This document shows, one piece after another, positions 1 to 6,589 of a DNA stretch of 7,901 nt. The position numbers and the translations under genes were made by a program. The stretch is from an uncultured Clostridia bacterium (GTDB taxonomy: Bacteria; Bacillota; Clostridia; Christensenellales; Borkfalkiaceae): NCBI GenBank assembly GCA_934254755.1, contig CAKQMM010000043.1, positions 1 to 7,901 of the forward strand, written 5' to 3'. The notes beneath the pieces were generated by a model, which saw nothing but the letters and a program-made list of their open reading frames with translations, did no database searches and was not told the DNA's origin. Each line of letters begins with the position of its first letter. The first letter of the stretch is position 1.

Positions 1-2124
1 GTTATACTTATCGGCGTTTTAGGTCAGTCTTTAGCGGGCGAAAAAATCGAAGATAAGACCGCTCCCTCGTTGAGCTTAACCCCCGCGCTCGACGCGAAAA
101 ACCTCCCGAAGGGCGAAAAGGGTTCTCCCTATCCGATTCCCGAAATAGAGGCTTTCGACGTCGTTGACGGCATCGTAAACGACAACATCGCTTACACCGT
201 TGTCGATAAAAACGGCAAAAAGGTTATAGACGGAGAGAAAAACGTCAGCAAGTTTATCCCCGAAAACGAGGGTAAATACACGATTATCGCTAACGTTGCG
301 GACTCGGCGGGCAACGCGTCTAAGCCGCTTTCGCTGAATATCGAAGTCGTTAAAATAATCGAAGACGTAGTTTTCTCGCTTAACGGCAAAATAGACCCAA
401 CCGCGTCTATAGGCGAAAAAATCACTTTACCTAAGTATAGCGTATCGGGCGGCAGCGGCACGGTTGCCGTCGAACGCAGAGTTTTATACGCCAACAAGAC
501 TAAAGAGGTTGACGTCGTAAACGACGAATTCACCGTCGACGTTGCGGGTAAGTACTGCGTAAGTTATCGCGTTAAAGACTACCTCGGCACCGATAAAGAA
601 TTCACTTATTATATTCTTGCGACGATAAGCGACAAGCCTATTATCGAAAAGGCTTTCCTTCCGAAAGCGGTTAAAGCAGACAACAAACTTCACATCAATG
701 TTCCCGCCGCTTACGACTATGCCGCCGCGCCGGGTGCCAAAACCCCCGTCGACGTAAACGTATTCGTCAGCGAAAGCGGCGACTTTGCCGACGGCAAAAC
801 CGTCACTAAAGACGGCGACGACGTTTACTATACCCCCTCGAAAGAAGCGGATAAAGTTTACGTAAAATTCACCGCCGAGTCTAAGGTAGGATCTGCGGTT
901 CAGGAATCTGAAGTTTATGAAGTAAAAGTCGCTAAGCTCGAATATTATTCCGACTTATTCTTCGGCTATAACGGACAAACCGACATCAGATGGGATAAAC
1001 CCAGCAAATACGTTTCCGACGAAGAAGCTTACTTTATCCCCACCGAGCAAGGCGCGTCTTTACAGTTCGTAAACGCGATAGGCGCAAAAGCGTTCAGCTT
1101 AAGACTTAATATCAACAGAGCGAAAACCAACTTTAAAACCATTGCCGTTCGCCTTACGGACAGCAAAAACGTAAACGAGGCGGTTACTATACGCGTTCAG
1201 GCGTTCAGCGAAGAAAAGTCGCTCGTAACGACTAACTTCACCACCGCTAAGACGAACAGTTCGATTTATCACTCTTCATCCGACACGGCGCTTTATCTCC
1301 AGATGAAACTCGGCAGATATATTTACGACGGCGACGGGTTGCTTCTTGCGGAACTTTTGAAATACGATAACGGCAGCGAATATCTCGGCTTTACGAGCGG
1401 CAGCTGCTTCGTCGATATCATTTTCGAAGAATTCGATTACGACGTGAATAACGATATCGTTTCCGAAGTAAGGTTCTCCGACTTCGTCGGTCAGCCCAAA
1501 ATCATAAAGAAAGACCCCGCAACGAGCGATAACATTCCGCCGATCATCAAACTTTCCGAGCACATACACACCTTTAACTCGTACAACAGCGAAATAGTCA
1601 TTCCCAGCGCGACCGCAACGGATATGGTCAGCCCCGAATGTAAGGTTTTCGTTACGGTTAAAGACCCCGACGGCACTTTCATTATCGGCAGTGCGGATAG
1701 GGGAATGGACGCGTCGAAGAGCCACAAAATAAAACTCACCAAATACGGCACTTACGTCGTTACTTACACGAGTAAGGACGAGCGCGGTCTTGCGGAAGCG
1801 AGAAACGCTTACAACGTTAAGTCGGTCGACCTTGTGGACCCCGTCCTTGAAATTAAAGGTCAAATTAAAACTCAGTACACGGTAGGCGACAAACTCGTTC
1901 TTCCCGAATACAAAGTTACCGATAATAACACCGCCGAAGAAAATATCGCGGCTTACGTATACCTTACCACGCCGTCTTACGGATTTAAAACCGTCGGCGT
2001 TAAAGGGATAGCGTTCGGCTACACCTTCGTCGTGGCGGGCGATTATCAGCTTACGTTCTACGTTCGTGACGGTAGCGGCAACTTCTTGATAAAAGAATAC
2101 AAAATAACCGTTAAGGAAGCATAA
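1..2124 (+). CDS. Large extracellular protein with Ig-like and beta-sandwich modules (5' partial)
   Basis: The reading frame is open from the first base, so the start and any signal peptide lie outside the window; 707 residues are visible. Approximate modules, counted from the first visible codon: Ig-like 20-118 (ends with the typical 'GKYTIIANVADSAGN' strand), Ig-like 119-210 ('AGKYCVSYRVKD'), an Fn3/Ig-like segment 211-312, a beta-sandwich resembling concanavalin/LamG-type folds 313-502, Ig-like 505-617 ('YGTYVVTYTSKDERG') and Ig-like 618-707 ('AGDYQLTFYVRDGSGN'). The repeated 'G-x-Y-x-(hydrophobic)-x-Y-x-x-x-D' strand is characteristic of bacterial Ig-like domains in surface proteins. No catalytic motif, LPXTG sorting signal or C-terminal membrane segment is present, so the visible part is probably a binding or structural scaffold; a catalytic domain could lie upstream. 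It shares an operon with the next lipoprotein gene. Domain fold names rest on pattern recognition, not a search. Confidence 0.85.
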   Translation, partial: VILIGVLGQSLAGEKIEDKTAPSLSLTPALDAKNLPKGEKGSPYPIPEIEAFDVVDGIVNDNIAYTVVDKNGKKVIDGEKNVSKFIPENEGKYTIIANVADSAGNASKPLSLNIEVVKIIEDVVFSLNGKIDPTASIGEKITLPKYSVSGGSGTVAVERRVLYANKTKEVDVVNDEFTVDVAGKYCVSYRVKDYLGTDKEFTYYILATISDKPIIEKAFLPKAVKADNKLHINVPAAYDYAAAPGAKTPVDVNVFVSESGDFADGKTVTKDGDDVYYTPSKEADKVYVKFTAESKVGSAVQESEVYEVKVAKLEYYSDLFFGYNGQTDIRWDKPSKYVSDEEAYFIPTEQGASLQFVNAIGAKAFSLRLNINRAKTNFKTIAVRLTDSKNVNEAVTIRVQAFSEEKSLVTTNFTTAKTNSSIYHSSSDTALYLQMKLGRYIYDGDGLLLAELLKYDNGSEYLGFTSGSCFVDIIFEEFDYDVNNDIVSEVRFSDFVGQPKIIKKDPATSDNIPPIIKLSEHIHTFNSYNSEIVIPSATATDMVSPECKVFVTVKDPDGTFIIGSADRGMDASKSHKIKLTKYGTYVVTYTSKDERGLAEARNAYNVKSVDLVDPVLEIKGQIKTQYTVGDKLVLPEYKVTDNNTAEENIAAYVYLTTPSYGFKTVGVKGIAFGYTFVVAGDYQLTFYVRDGSGNFLIKEYKITVKEA

Positions 2125-2138
2125 GGAGGTAAAATAAC
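2123..2138 (+). promoter_or_regulatory. Ribosome binding site of the DUF4838 lipoprotein gene, overlapping the upstream stop
   Basis: A perfect AAGGAGG (2123-2129) sits 9 bases before the GTG start at 2139 and shares its first two bases with the TAA stop (2122-2124) of the upstream gene. An in-frame TAA at 2130-2132 means that no earlier start is possible. The next in-frame ATG (2175) would remove the lysine-rich head of the signal peptide. The site therefore fixes GTG 2139 as the start and implies co-transcription, and probably translational coupling, of the two genes. Confidence 0.9.
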
Positions 2139-5100
2139 GTGAATAAAAAATTAGTAAAATTATTGAGCCTCTTTATGGGCGTAGGCATGGCGTTTTCGAT
2201 GACGGCTTGTAACGTCGAATTCAAATTCGGCAAAAAAGACGATACGAACGTTATCGACAAAACCGTCAAGGGCGGCGAGGCGCTTGACGATAAAAAGTTC
2301 GACGACGTCGAAGACGATACCAAAAACGATATCGAAGAATCCGAAACTAATCTTTACACCGATAAAAAGAGCGAATATAAAATCGTTCTTCCCGCAAACT
2401 CTCTTAATTTAGATACCGAAGAACTTGCCGCAAGCGAGTTGAGATTCTTTATGAAGGACGCGGGGATAGAAGAAGGCTTCTCTATAGTATACGACGATGA
2501 AATTACTTATAAAGAAGACGGTTCTTACGAATTCAACAACAAGTATATTTCTATCGGCGACACTAAAATATTCGAGCAAACCGACATCAGAAACGACGTT
2601 TATAACGATAAGCAGGTCTTTACCGAAAATTTCCTCGGGCGCGACGGCTTCGTCATCAAAACCATCGGCAACACCGTGGTTATAAACGCTGTCGGCAACA
2701 ACGGCAAAGTTTACGGCGTATACGGCTTCCTTGAAAGGAATATGGACTACCGCTTCTACTATAAAGACGAGTGGGCTATATATAAAGGCGACAGCAGAAA
2801 ACTTAACAAAATGGACGTTATCGATATGCCCGAATTCCAAAGCCGTTACTTAGATACGGCTACCAACGGGGGCAATACCGTCTACATGATGCGCGTTCGT
2901 CAACACGGCTCGCAAGGCGCGAGCATAACGGGCGGCATGGAAGGCGGCGGCTGGAAACTCAGCGACCAGTCTTTGTGCGGCGAACTTCTCGATTACAGAA
3001 AATACGTCGGCATGGGCCACGGCAACTGGTACTCGGGCGACGGCGGTTACAGAACCGGTCAGATGTGCGTTGCAAGCGTCCTTGAAAACCAGTACAGCTA
3101 CATTTACGGCGAAGCGAACAATCTTAAAGCGTATAAGTTTAACGACGGCACTTACGCCATAAAGGAAGGCTTTAAGGCGGGCGACGATATAAGCAAACTT
3201 TTAACGGAAGACGGCTTCGTTTACACCGTTGCGGACCAATTTAAGTACGCTTACAGAACCGAAGTTATAAAAGCGGATACCGAACTTAACGGTACTAAAC
3301 TCGTCGGAAACGGCTTTGCCGTAAACGACAACTTTACTTTAACCCCGACCATTGCCTTTGAAGACGGCACCGTTTGCTACGTACTGACCATTGACGGTAA
3401 AACTTCTTATATCCCGGTTGATTACGAAGGGTTTGACGTAGATGTTGACGAAAACAAAGCACTTTTAACCAAGGTTTATAAGACTATAACCGTTGACGAA
3501 AATACCAAACTCGGCGAAACCGCTTTAATAGGCAATTACTTCACCGTAAACAGCGACTTTACTTTGACCGCGGCAACGGCAGAAACCGAAGGAGCAATTA
3601 CTTTTGCGGCGGGCAACACGTGTTATGTCTTAACCGTTGGCGAAAATACGTCTTATATCCCCGTCGATTATGCTGATTTTGACGTCGCGGCGAACGAATC
3701 TCTTTTAGAGTTTGTTGATTATAAGAAAATAACCGTTGACGCAACCACTAAAGTCGGCGAAGTTCAGCTCAGCGGCAATAACTTCATAGTCAACAGCGAC
3801 TTCACTTTAACCAAAGCGGACGTTATTACCTTTAACGAAGGCGATATCGCTTACGTTTTGAACGTTGACGGAACCGCGTCTTACGTTCCCGTCGGTTATG
3901 ATGCGTTTAAAACGACCGACCACGAAGAATTGCTTAAAGCGGTAACCCCCGTTGAAAAAACGTTAAACGGCAGATATTACACTTATAACGGCGACAGAAA
4001 CGACCTTGCTAACGGCAGAATTATTCCCGTTGACGAGTTCGACGCTTCTAAATACACCGGTCTTGACGAAAACGGCGAAACGGTCGAAGTAGATATCAGA
4101 CTTCGTCCGGACAATATCAAGCCGCTTGACGAAATGACCAAAAACCTTATCGACTATATCGAAAAGAACCCCAATGCACGCGTATTCATGCTTGGTATCA
4201 ACGATAACTCTACCTATCAGTGTAAATGCGAAAAGTGCACCCCGCAGGTTGAAAAAATAAGGTACTCCGGTCAGATGGTATTGCTCACAAAAGCCCTCCA
4301 GAAAAACATCAGGGCTTGGCAGGCTTCTCTTCCCGACAATAACAGCAACAAGACGAGGCTTATTAAGCTTTCATTCTTCGCTTACCTTTACACCATCGAA
4401 GCTCCTACCACGAGAGACGATAAGACGGGCGAGTACACGAGGGTTCCCTACGATTACGACGGCGACGGCGATTACGACGACTTGAAGTGCGACGAAGATA
4501 TTATTATCCGTATCGCGCCCATATCGTCGGTAAACATGCACACCCACTACGACACCGATTACAACGGTCAGGCGTACGAAGCGTTCAAGTCATGGAAAGA
4601 AATAGCCGAAAACTTTGCGGTCTGGGATTACGGCACGACCTTCTCGGACTACATTTCCCCGTATCCCGATTGGGGCGTTATTCAGGACGATCTCTTCTAC
4701 TATCGTGAAAATAACGTTACCGAACTTTTAACTCAGCTTCCCGCGCATACGTCGGGCACGTCGTTCTTCGCATTGATGATTTATCTCCGCTCTCAACTTA
4801 TGTGGGATATGGATCAGGACGTCGAATGGCTTATTCAGGACTTCTTTAAACACTATTACGGTCCCGAAGCGTATGACTCGATGTGGGCATACTTCACCTT
4901 CTTAAGGTGCTACATGCAGGCGGCGGATTTGAAGTTCAAAACTGCCGACGGCAAGACCGATATGACCGGCTTTAAGACCGAAGACGGCAACACCATCGAA
5001 TATCACGGCTACATTTACGAGATATTCACTCAACAAAAATGGTTCCCGTACAACACCGTTCAGAAACTTAAAGGCTTCTTTACGCAGGCAATTTCCGCGC

Positions 5101-5354
5101 TTGACGCCGCTAAGGATACCGAAGAGAAGTATCAGACCTATTACGACAGAGTTCAGGTAGAGTCGTTGTTCTATCGCTACATGCTGCTTAAAAACTATAA
5201 GACCTATTACAGCAACGAAGAGTTGAACGTTATGGTCGACGAGTTCGAAAAGTACGCTGCAATCGGCAACCTTACTCAGTTTAACAACGGCGGTAAGAAC
5301 GGTGCGAAACAAGTTGAGGACTTTATTGCGAACATTCGCAGAGAAATCAGCTAA
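2139..5354 (+). CDS. DUF4838 domain lipoprotein (glycoside-hydrolase-like), with internal repeat insert
   Basis: Complete, 1071 residues, GTG start. Residues 1-23 form a lipoprotein signal peptide (KK head, hydrophobic core, 'SMTAC' lipobox with Cys24 as the lipidated residue; Met at -3 is acceptable but not ideal). An acidic/lysine-rich linker (about 30-75) follows. Residues about 78-228 match the alpha/beta domain found at the N-terminus of GH67 and before GH20 barrels ('YKIVLPANS', 'ELAASELRFF', 'YGVYGFLER'). The rest matches DUF4838: 'RVFMLGINDN' (681-690), a CxCxxC cluster (Cys695, 697, 700), 'FAVWDYGTTF', 'YLRSQLMWD' and 'FFKHYYGPEA' near 902-911. A segment of roughly 314-655, lying inside the barrel region, is an insert containing three tandem repeats (373-607). 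A calcium-loop-like 'DYDGDGDYDD' lies at 772-781. DUF4838 has no proven reaction that I know of; a cell-surface glycosidase or glycan-binding role is inferred. The C-terminus (about 985-1071) looks helical. It is the last gene before a terminator. Confidence 0.88.
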   Translation: MNKKLVKLLSLFMGVGMAFSMTACNVEFKFGKKDDTNVIDKTVKGGEALDDKKFDDVEDDTKNDIEESETNLYTDKKSEYKIVLPANSLNLDTEELAASELRFFMKDAGIEEGFSIVYDDEITYKEDGSYEFNNKYISIGDTKIFEQTDIRNDVYNDKQVFTENFLGRDGFVIKTIGNTVVINAVGNNGKVYGVYGFLERNMDYRFYYKDEWAIYKGDSRKLNKMDVIDMPEFQSRYLDTATNGGNTVYMMRVRQHGSQGASITGGMEGGGWKLSDQSLCGELLDYRKYVGMGHGNWYSGDGGYRTGQMCVASVLENQYSYIYGEANNLKAYKFNDGTYAIKEGFKAGDDISKLLTEDGFVYTVADQFKYAYRTEVIKADTELNGTKLVGNGFAVNDNFTLTPTIAFEDGTVCYVLTIDGKTSYIPVDYEGFDVDVDENKALLTKVYKTITVDENTKLGETALIGNYFTVNSDFTLTAATAETEGAITFAAGNTCYVLTVGENTSYIPVDYADFDVAANESLLEFVDYKKITVDATTKVGEVQLSGNNFIVNSDFTLTKADVITFNEGDIAYVLNVDGTASYVPVGYDAFKTTDHEELLKAVTPVEKTLNGRYYTYNGDRNDLANGRIIPVDEFDASKYTGLDENGETVEVDIRLRPDNIKPLDEMTKNLIDYIEKNPNARVFMLGINDNSTYQCKCEKCTPQVEKIRYSGQMVLLTKALQKNIRAWQASLPDNNSNKTRLIKLSFFAYLYTIEAPTTRDDKTGEYTRVPYDYDGDGDYDDLKCDEDIIIRIAPISSVNMHTHYDTDYNGQAYEAFKSWKEIAENFAVWDYGTTFSDYISPYPDWGVIQDDLFYYRENNVTELLTQLPAHTSGTSFFALMIYLRSQLMWDMDQDVEWLIQDFFKHYYGPEAYDSMWAYFTFLRCYMQAADLKFKTADGKTDMTGFKTEDGNTIEYHGYIYEIFTQQKWFPYNTVQKLKGFFTQAISALDAAKDTEEKYQTYYDRVQVESLFYRYMLLKNYKTYYSNEELNVMVDEFEKYAAIGNLTQFNNGGKNGAKQVEDFIANIRREIS
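3255..3959 (+). repeat. Three tandem protein repeats inside the DUF4838 gene
   Basis: Three in-frame repeats lie at residues about 373-447, 448-528 and 529-607 (nt 3255-3479, 3480-3722, 3723-3959). The shared pattern is T-K-x-G-x-x-x-L-x-G-N-x-F-x-V-N-x-D-F-T-L-T, then a variable stretch, then Y-V-L-x-V-x-x-x-(T/A)-S-Y-(I/V)-P-V-x-Y-x-x-F and a closing 'LL' helix. Equivalent Gly-Asn positions are 390, 465 and 546, giving periods of 75 and 81. Copies 2 and 3 also share DNA, for example a 13-base identity ATAACCGTTGACG at 3486-3498 and 3729-3741. I do not recognise the fold; it looks beta-rich. Confidence 0.85.
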
Positions 5355-5366
5355 AATTAAACAAAC

Positions 5367-5404
5367 AAAAAGTCGTTACTCTCGGGTAACGGCTTTTTTG
5401 TTTT
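5367..5404 (+). terminator. Rho-independent terminator, probably bidirectional
   Basis: The arms 5367-5379 and 5386-5398 form a 13-bp stem including one G-T pair (core AGTCGTTAC / GTAACGGCT) with a 6-base loop, followed by TTTTTTGTTTT. The stem begins 12 bases after the lipoprotein stop codon. Read on the minus strand, the same hairpin is followed by TTTTTGTTTG, so it can also stop transcription from the convergent AraC-type gene, whose stop is about 190 bases away. Confidence 0.9.
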
Positions 5405-5405
5405 G

Positions 5406-5440
5406 AATCAGTGATTAGCGGGTAGTGGGTAGTGAATAGT
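5406..5440 (+). repeat. Degenerate heptamer tandem repeat
   Basis: Five consecutive 7-base units can be read: AATCAGT, GATTAGC, GGGTAGT, GGGTAGT and GAATAGT. The third and fourth are identical, and all end in TAG or CAG plus one base. The run contains frequent stop codons and is intergenic. It resembles the short heptanucleotide repeats known between genes in several bacterial groups. Confidence 0.6.
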
Positions 5441-5553
5441 AGGGGTAATGCTCCTTGGCTCTCACGCCAAAGCGGGCTATGCATTGACCGGGGATTGGCT
5501 GATTTTATATAAGCGTTATCCGCTTAAAGCGGAATTAGAAGCCCCTCCCCTAC
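5439..5553. repeat. MITE-like structured intergenic segment, 115 bp
   Basis: The segment is bounded by perfect 7-bp inverted ends, GTAGGGG (5439-5445) and CCCCTAC (5547-5553). Inside are hairpins TTGGC-6-GCCAA (5455-5470) and TAAGCG-5-CGCTTA (5510-5525), the latter overlapping the near palindrome CCGCTTAAAGCGG. No target-site duplication is visible and there is no coding content, so it may be a dispersed intergenic repeat rather than a true transposable element. Copy number elsewhere in the genome would decide. Confidence 0.4.
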
Positions 5554-5595
5554 GTTATTGCGCTAAAACCCGCCCGCGCTTAACTGCTTACGCAA

Positions 5596-6411
5596 TTACC
5601 CTTTATTCGTTTCCGCTTTGTCGCGATATTGTTTGGGGGTTAAGCCGACGTTTTCGCGGAAAGTTTTGGTGAAATAAGTGTTCGTGCCGAAGCCCACGTT
5701 CAAAGCGATTTGGTTAATGCTCATGTCCGTCAGCGTTAAAAGCGACTTTGCTTCGTTTATGCGGCACAAAGTTTTATAATCGGTTATCGTCATGCCCGTT
5801 TCCCGCTTAAAAGTGTGTATAAGGGTAGAGTAAGAAACGGATAGAACGGCGGCGACGTCTTCCGCCTTGACGGACGAATAAAATTTGCTCTCGATAATTC
5901 GCTTTGCGCAAGCGGTTAGCCCCGTGCCGTAAACTTCTTTAACGCCCTTTTGTGCCCCCGTATATCTTGACGCAAGCGCGGTTATAACGCTCACGTACGA
6001 AGCCGCGACCGTTTCCCAAAGCGGGGCGGCTCGCTTCATTTCATCCATAAGCGCGCTGAACAAAACCGCCAGCGTTTTAGAGTCGGATACGAAAGCCGTA
6101 AACGCCTTAATTCCGTCGTCGCTGCCGCTAAACCCGAAGTCGCTCACGCCGACGGCGTAAAACTCCATGTTTCTGTTCTCGTCGCGCTCTTCGCGGTGCG
6201 TAACGCTGCCCCTTATAACGACCCCGTCGCCCTTATTTAAGCGATATTTTTTGTCGTTGCCGATAAGATATCCGCTCCCTTCGGTGACGAACAGAATTTC
6301 GGTGTTTAAATGTGAGTGCATTACCGGCACGAAGTCTTTTTCAAGGTTGGTTTTCGATACGTAAATAAGTTCGGTCGGCGTTTTGCCGGTGTATAAAATT
6401 CTTTGGTGCAT
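5596..6411 (-). CDS. AraC-family transcriptional regulator, cupin sensor plus double HTH
   Basis: Complete, 271 residues, usual family length. Residues about 20-95 form the cupin-like sensing domain ('HSHLNTEILFVTEGSGYLI', with His32, His34 and Glu38, then 'NKGDGVVIRGSVTH'). Residues about 168-263 are the AraC-type DNA-binding domain with two helix-turn-helix units: 'VKAEDVAAVLSVSYSTL' (181-197) and the signature 'MSINQIALNVGFGTNTYF' region (230-247), closing with 'GLTPKQYR'. The ATG at 6411 is preceded by AGGGG nine bases upstream, and an in-frame TAG at 6426-6424 rules out an earlier start. It is divergent from rhaB across a 219-bp gap carrying inverted repeats, so it probably regulates rhaB and itself in response to a sugar, plausibly rhamnose. 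It could be called RhaS/RhaR-like by position, but the sequence alone does not settle the inducer. Confidence 0.93.
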   Translation of the reverse strand: MHQRILYTGKTPTELIYVSKTNLEKDFVPVMHSHLNTEILFVTEGSGYLIGNDKKYRLNKGDGVVIRGSVTHREERDENRNMEFYAVGVSDFGFSGSDDGIKAFTAFVSDSKTLAVLFSALMDEMKRAAPLWETVAASYVSVITALASRYTGAQKGVKEVYGTGLTACAKRIIESKFYSSVKAEDVAAVLSVSYSTLIHTFKRETGMTITDYKTLCRINEAKSLLTLTDMSINQIALNVGFGTNTYFTKTFRENVGLTPKQYRDKAETNKG

Positions 6412-6430
6412 AGTATGTAGCCCCTAATGG

Positions 6431-6455
6431 CGGGTCTTTATAAATTTTAAACCCG
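6431..6455 (-). other. Inverted repeat in the AraC-gene leader
   Basis: CGGGT (6431-6435) and ACCCG (6451-6455) are separated by 15 AT-rich bases, inside the predicted 5' leader of the regulator gene and about 20 bases from its start codon. It could be a weak RNA hairpin or a second protein-binding site; the stem is only 5 bp. Confidence 0.35.
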
Positions 6456-6476
6456 ATTTACTATTACTTTTATTCA

Positions 6477-6505
6477 ACTGTAAAACAAATTCTCCGCTAT
6501 GTCAA
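6477..6505 (-). promoter_or_regulatory. Predicted promoter of the AraC-family regulator
   Basis: On the minus strand a perfect TTGACA -35 (6505-6500) is followed, after 17 bases, by TACAGT (6482-6477), a 4/6 match to the -10 consensus. The leader to the ATG at 6411 would be about 60 bases. The -35 lies inside the left arm of the outer inverted repeat, which suggests that bound regulator controls its own gene. Confidence 0.6.
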
Positions 6506-6547
6506 CCGATTGCAAAAAAATTACAATATTTTGCATATTTGATATAG
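6497..6547. promoter_or_regulatory. Nested inverted repeat, likely operator of the AraC-family regulator
   Basis: Outer arms CTATGTCAA (6497-6505) and TTGATATAG (6539-6547) match at 8 of 9 positions. Inner arms TGCAAAA (6511-6517) and TTTTGCA (6529-6535) match perfectly. The axes of the two pairs fall at about 6522 and 6523, so they are nearly concentric. Each half thus reads CTATRTCAA, a 3-5 base gap, then TGCAAAA, a two-part half-site such as a two-HTH AraC protein would contact on neighbouring turns. The left half overlaps the regulator's -35; the right half lies upstream of the rhaB promoter. Binding is inferred. Confidence 0.55.
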
Positions 6548-6559
6548 AAATATATTAAA

Positions 6560-6588
6560 AACAGTGGTAAAATAAGTGTATATATAAT
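6560..6588 (+). promoter_or_regulatory. Predicted rhaB promoter with weak -35
   Basis: A perfect TATAAT -10 lies at 6583-6588, 43 bases before the rhaB ATG. At 17 bases upstream the -35 position reads AACAGT (6560-6565), a poor match to TTGACA. A good -10 with a poor -35 just downstream of an operator half-site is typical of promoters that need an AraC-type activator. The -10 is part of the 12-bp palindrome TATAATATTATA (6583-6594). Confidence 0.5.
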
Positions 6589-6589
6589 A

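Noticed and set aside
1276..1863. 195-codon open frame on the minus strand
   Set aside because: It lies wholly inside the Ig-rich gene and has no recognisable domain; the same holds for the minus-strand frames at 192-533, 484-693 and 1491-1751.
70..2124. A TTG codon at 70 as the start of the Ig-rich protein
   Set aside because: The frame is open to base 1 and the codons before 70 read like the end of a preceding domain; no ribosome binding site precedes the TTG and no signal peptide follows it.
2409..2840. 143-codon open frame on the minus strand
   Set aside because: It overlaps the N-terminal domain of the DUF4838 gene, whose protein matches a family; the frames at 2111-2323 (-), 2497-2685 (+), 4487-4708 (+) and 4902-5312 (-) are shadows for the same reason.
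3255..3959. CRISPR or other DNA-level repeat array
   Set aside because: The repeats keep the reading frame and are conserved as protein motifs, with no short identical repeats separated by unique spacers.
4221..4238. Zinc-finger DNA-binding motif from CxCxxC
   Set aside because: The protein is an exported lipoprotein and the cysteines sit in the DUF4838 pattern; no paired His/Cys ligands follow at finger spacing.
4452..4487. Dockerin domain
   Set aside because: Only one calcium-type loop is present and it lacks the Glu at position 12; dockerins carry two such loops in about 60-70 residues.
5557..5596. Dedicated terminator for the AraC-type gene from ATTGCG (5557-5562) and CGCAAT (5591-5596)
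   Set aside because: The loop is 28 bases and no T-run follows on the minus strand; the bidirectional hairpin at 5367-5404 is a better candidate.
5448..5672. 74-codon open frame on the plus strand with ATG at 5448
   Set aside because: It runs through the repeat-rich gap into the antisense of the AraC-type gene, has no ribosome binding site, and its product shows no recognisable features.
6167..6364. 65-codon plus-strand frame inside the regulator gene
   Set aside because: It is antisense to the well-supported cupin domain of the AraC-family protein. The minus-strand frame at 6880-7065 is likewise antisense to rhaB.
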